In this document: one piece after another, positions 63,401 through 64,000 of the stretch
Position numbering within the stretch: the stretch's first letter is position 1
Layout of the letters: every line of letters begins with the position of its first letter
DNA from: Sinisalibacter aestuarii
Lineage (GTDB): Bacteria; Pseudomonadota; Alphaproteobacteria; Rhodobacterales; Rhodobacteraceae
Assembly: GCF_027923545.1 (NCBI RefSeq)
Contig: NZ_BROH01000002.1
Coordinates: 248,001-312,000 of the forward strand
DNA: 64,000 nt
Direction: 5' to 3'
Notes under the pieces: generated by a model
The model's input: only the letters and a program-made list of their open reading frames with translations
Told to the model about the DNA's origin: nothing
Databases searched by the model: none
Position numbers and translations under genes: made by a program

Positions 63401-63482
63401 TGGAAATCGCCTCCCGGAAGTCTACCATTTCCCGCCCGGCATAGGGGCCGAATGCCTGCATCGAGAGCCGAACGGGTCTCAT
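60408..63482 (-). CDS. sbcC: Exonuclease subunit SbcC (SMC-like ATPase)
   Basis: SMC/Rad50-like ATPase of 1024 residues that works with SbcD to cleave hairpins and protein-blocked DNA ends. Walker A is GSTGSGKST near residue 35. Long coiled coils flank the zinc hook CPVCGSLEHPS in the middle. The signature LSGGETFIAALALALGLADV and Walker B DTIFIDEGFGSLD lie near the C-terminus. The start MRPVRLSMQAFGPYAG at 63482 overlaps the sbcD stop by ATGA; frames that extend upstream run into sbcD. The zinc hook and all ATPase motifs are intact. Confidence 0.93.
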   Translation of the reverse strand: MRPVRLSMQAFGPYAGREMVDFREAISTGLFGVYGSTGSGKSTIFSAMSFALFGEPARAEQDAKSLRSDHAAADLPTEVEFVFELGEKTYLVRRRPAQSRPKQRGEGETWDNPEAWIFDATGVPFEELSPENSGKVLAEKKLGEVGRVIGDLLGYGLEQFRQIVLLPQGKFEAFLAANTDSRRAILRDLFDVSLYRELAAHLKAQADAAEKEVRQKRELAVLQIAEEGFESLDALEYGLVEAAGTLAEKENARKAAMAAREAAHEALVEARRIEGLFKACLTARTSYDALDRETPEIDALAAWVREAEKARGAQDLEAIWQNESNKHDGAVAMAKEASETAERASVDHLAAKSELEKAEGKEGEREALQVRLADLERFAGKLESAADLKQAFSEAETAARNASDAVGNAVGALNSLSTTRTRVETDLKSARAADAARRGATEAWRKVQDKLKVAEAAEAAAKAVEEARRMSASKKEVLAGCKAEAEVARSTLNEAEARLARTQALILAEKLETGAPCPVCGSLEHPSPAHGEIEQSGLTEAFRAAERDHEAAEQCVSHAASGLAKVDGILAERIAAAERLEMPDAAVPELLLQVDEAVKALKDLGEEVDITALEAELEKVGIAVESAGSDRDRLQREDASAKAALAEARANHDAAVADITPELRDRNVLNCEINEVRAAGEALRAALQAARDKEKCTREAALSATKDLEAAAGRVKEQAERKTNAEDAFLARLKANGIDRAQYDQLKPEIDRVETDRERVEGHRAKLLEAATRRKDATEAIRGLEKPDLPPLEETLENAKAFLDQAVQAAAAAQVHGEQLAQLKTTIEQTYRQLDELETETGPLRELAQRVDGKNDLKLDLETFAIGAMFDRVLEAANLRLKPMTQGRYRLERALEAGGRGRRGLEIQAFDINTGKARPTSTLSGGETFIAALALALGLADVVESLNGKVRMDTIFIDEGFGSLDTENGAGTLDQVLQVLSNLVRDNRAVGLISHVALVKEAIPNGFYVQHTPAGSHVEQRGAS

Positions 63483-64000
63483 TGCGCGCCCTCCTTCGTC
63501 TTGACCGCATGCAAGGCGGCGGCAATGACCGTCGTTTCGCCCTCGTCGAGGCCGTTCCCCCGGACAGTTTCGAGAAAGCTCCCCACCATCTCGATCGGGC
63601 TCATCGCGGACACTTGCCCGCCAAGAGCCTTCACTTCCGACGCACGTTCCTCGCGGGCTAAGACAATTTGGCAAGCATTGGGGAACACCTCGCGCAAACG
63701 CTTCATAGGTTCGATCAACGGTGTTTGGTCCGTTAGGACCGCTCGGATGAAGTCGTTGGAACCTTCACCAGCGATGAGCTCGCCAAGCGTGCCTCGAAGC
63801 TCACGCACGCCCCGCGTGACAGTGAAGGGAATGGCCTCGATCGCGGCCACTCCCTGCCCATTCAGTTCGAGCAAGAGCATCGACTTCTGCGCCCCCGCCT
63901 CGTCGAAGCCAAACGCCAACGGCGACCCGGAATACCGGATATGCGCAGCTCCGACCTGCTGCGGGCGATGCAAATGACCAAGCGCCACGTAGTCGACACC
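63479..64000 (-). CDS. sbcD: Exonuclease subunit SbcD (C-terminal part; start beyond window)
   Basis: The last about 173 residues of the Mre11-like nuclease partner of SbcC. The open frame reaches the window edge, reading VDYVALGHLHRPQQ, the conserved GHxH metal-binding motif of SbcD; the other phosphodiesterase motifs would lie upstream outside the window. The remaining part is the capping domain. The stop overlaps the sbcC start, so the two are translated together. Confidence 0.9.
   Translation of the reverse strand, partial: GVDYVALGHLHRPQQVGAAHIRYSGSPLAFGFDEAGAQKSMLLLELNGQGVAAIEAIPFTVTRGVRELRGTLGELIAGEGSNDFIRAVLTDQTPLIEPMKRLREVFPNACQIVLAREERASEVKALGGQVSAMSPIEMVGSFLETVRGNGLDEGETTVIAAALHAVKTKEGAQ

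Noticed and set aside
63483-63674. A longer N-terminus for SbcC
   Set aside because: The extension reads through sbcD in another frame and has no similarity. The conserved SbcC start and the ATGA overlap place the start at 63482.

Overview
The window is GC-rich, gene-dense DNA from an alphaproteobacterium, most likely a Rhodobacteraceae/Paracoccaceae-type organism. This is inferred from base composition, from the HynS-Isp1-Isp2-HynL hydrogenase layout, and from the mix of ABC catabolic operons with a type II-C CRISPR locus. No rRNA and no complete tRNA is present.

Bases 1-3519 (minus) hold an Mrp/Mnh-type Na+/H+ antiporter operon (mnhE-F-G, a DUF4040/MbhD subunit, MbhE-MnhB, mnhC, partial mnhD) in which the usual large MnhA C-terminus is split into small genes. 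Bases 3796-11105 hold a group 1e (Isp-type) membrane [NiFe]-hydrogenase: divergent hypC, a maturation protease, a HupH-like chaperone, hynS-isp1-isp2-hynL, hypA and hypB. An FNR-like box lies upstream of the HupH-like gene.

Bases 11313-22905 form a reductive pyrimidine degradation region. preT-preA encodes the NAD-dependent dihydropyrimidine dehydrogenase. After three unrelated genes comes a seven-gene minus-strand operon: ureidopropionase-type amidohydrolase, small exported protein, dihydropyrimidinase, and an ABC importer of ATPase, two permeases and a binding protein. Both transcription units carry a RutR-like palindrome upstream (11267-11282 and 22956-22971), so they probably form one regulon.

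Bases 23599-30012 hold a phosphorelay cluster: REC with a degenerate GGDEF, an Hpt protein, a single-domain receiver and two PAS histidine kinases. Bases 30225-38513 hold N-acetylglucosamine-type uptake and catabolism, with an ABC importer diverging from kinase, GntR regulator, SIS deaminase and NagA. Bases 38851-46411 hold a ribose-type ABC importer followed by a hydantoinase/oxoprolinase-family protein and a DUF917 protein, with a convergent LuxR-type regulator.

Bases 46587-54108 are a complete type II-C CRISPR-Cas locus. A tracrRNA is divergent from cas9, followed by cas9 (1074 aa), cas1, cas2 and an array of 42 identical 36-bp repeats with 41 spacers. The anti-repeat shows that crRNAs are made from the minus strand. 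The end of the array where a leader would be expected is cut off by a decayed IS3-family remnant.

From about 54.1 kb the DNA looks like an accessory island of visibly lower GC: an orphan sugar-type binding protein, two paralogous SnoaL/NTF2-like proteins (one exported), a mosaic of broken genes (trypsin-like peptidase, nuclease, TraG-like, P4-type integrase), a tRNA-Phe 3' fragment that looks like an attachment site, and an IS5 fragment. The window ends in an sbcD-sbcC operon with two small downstream genes.
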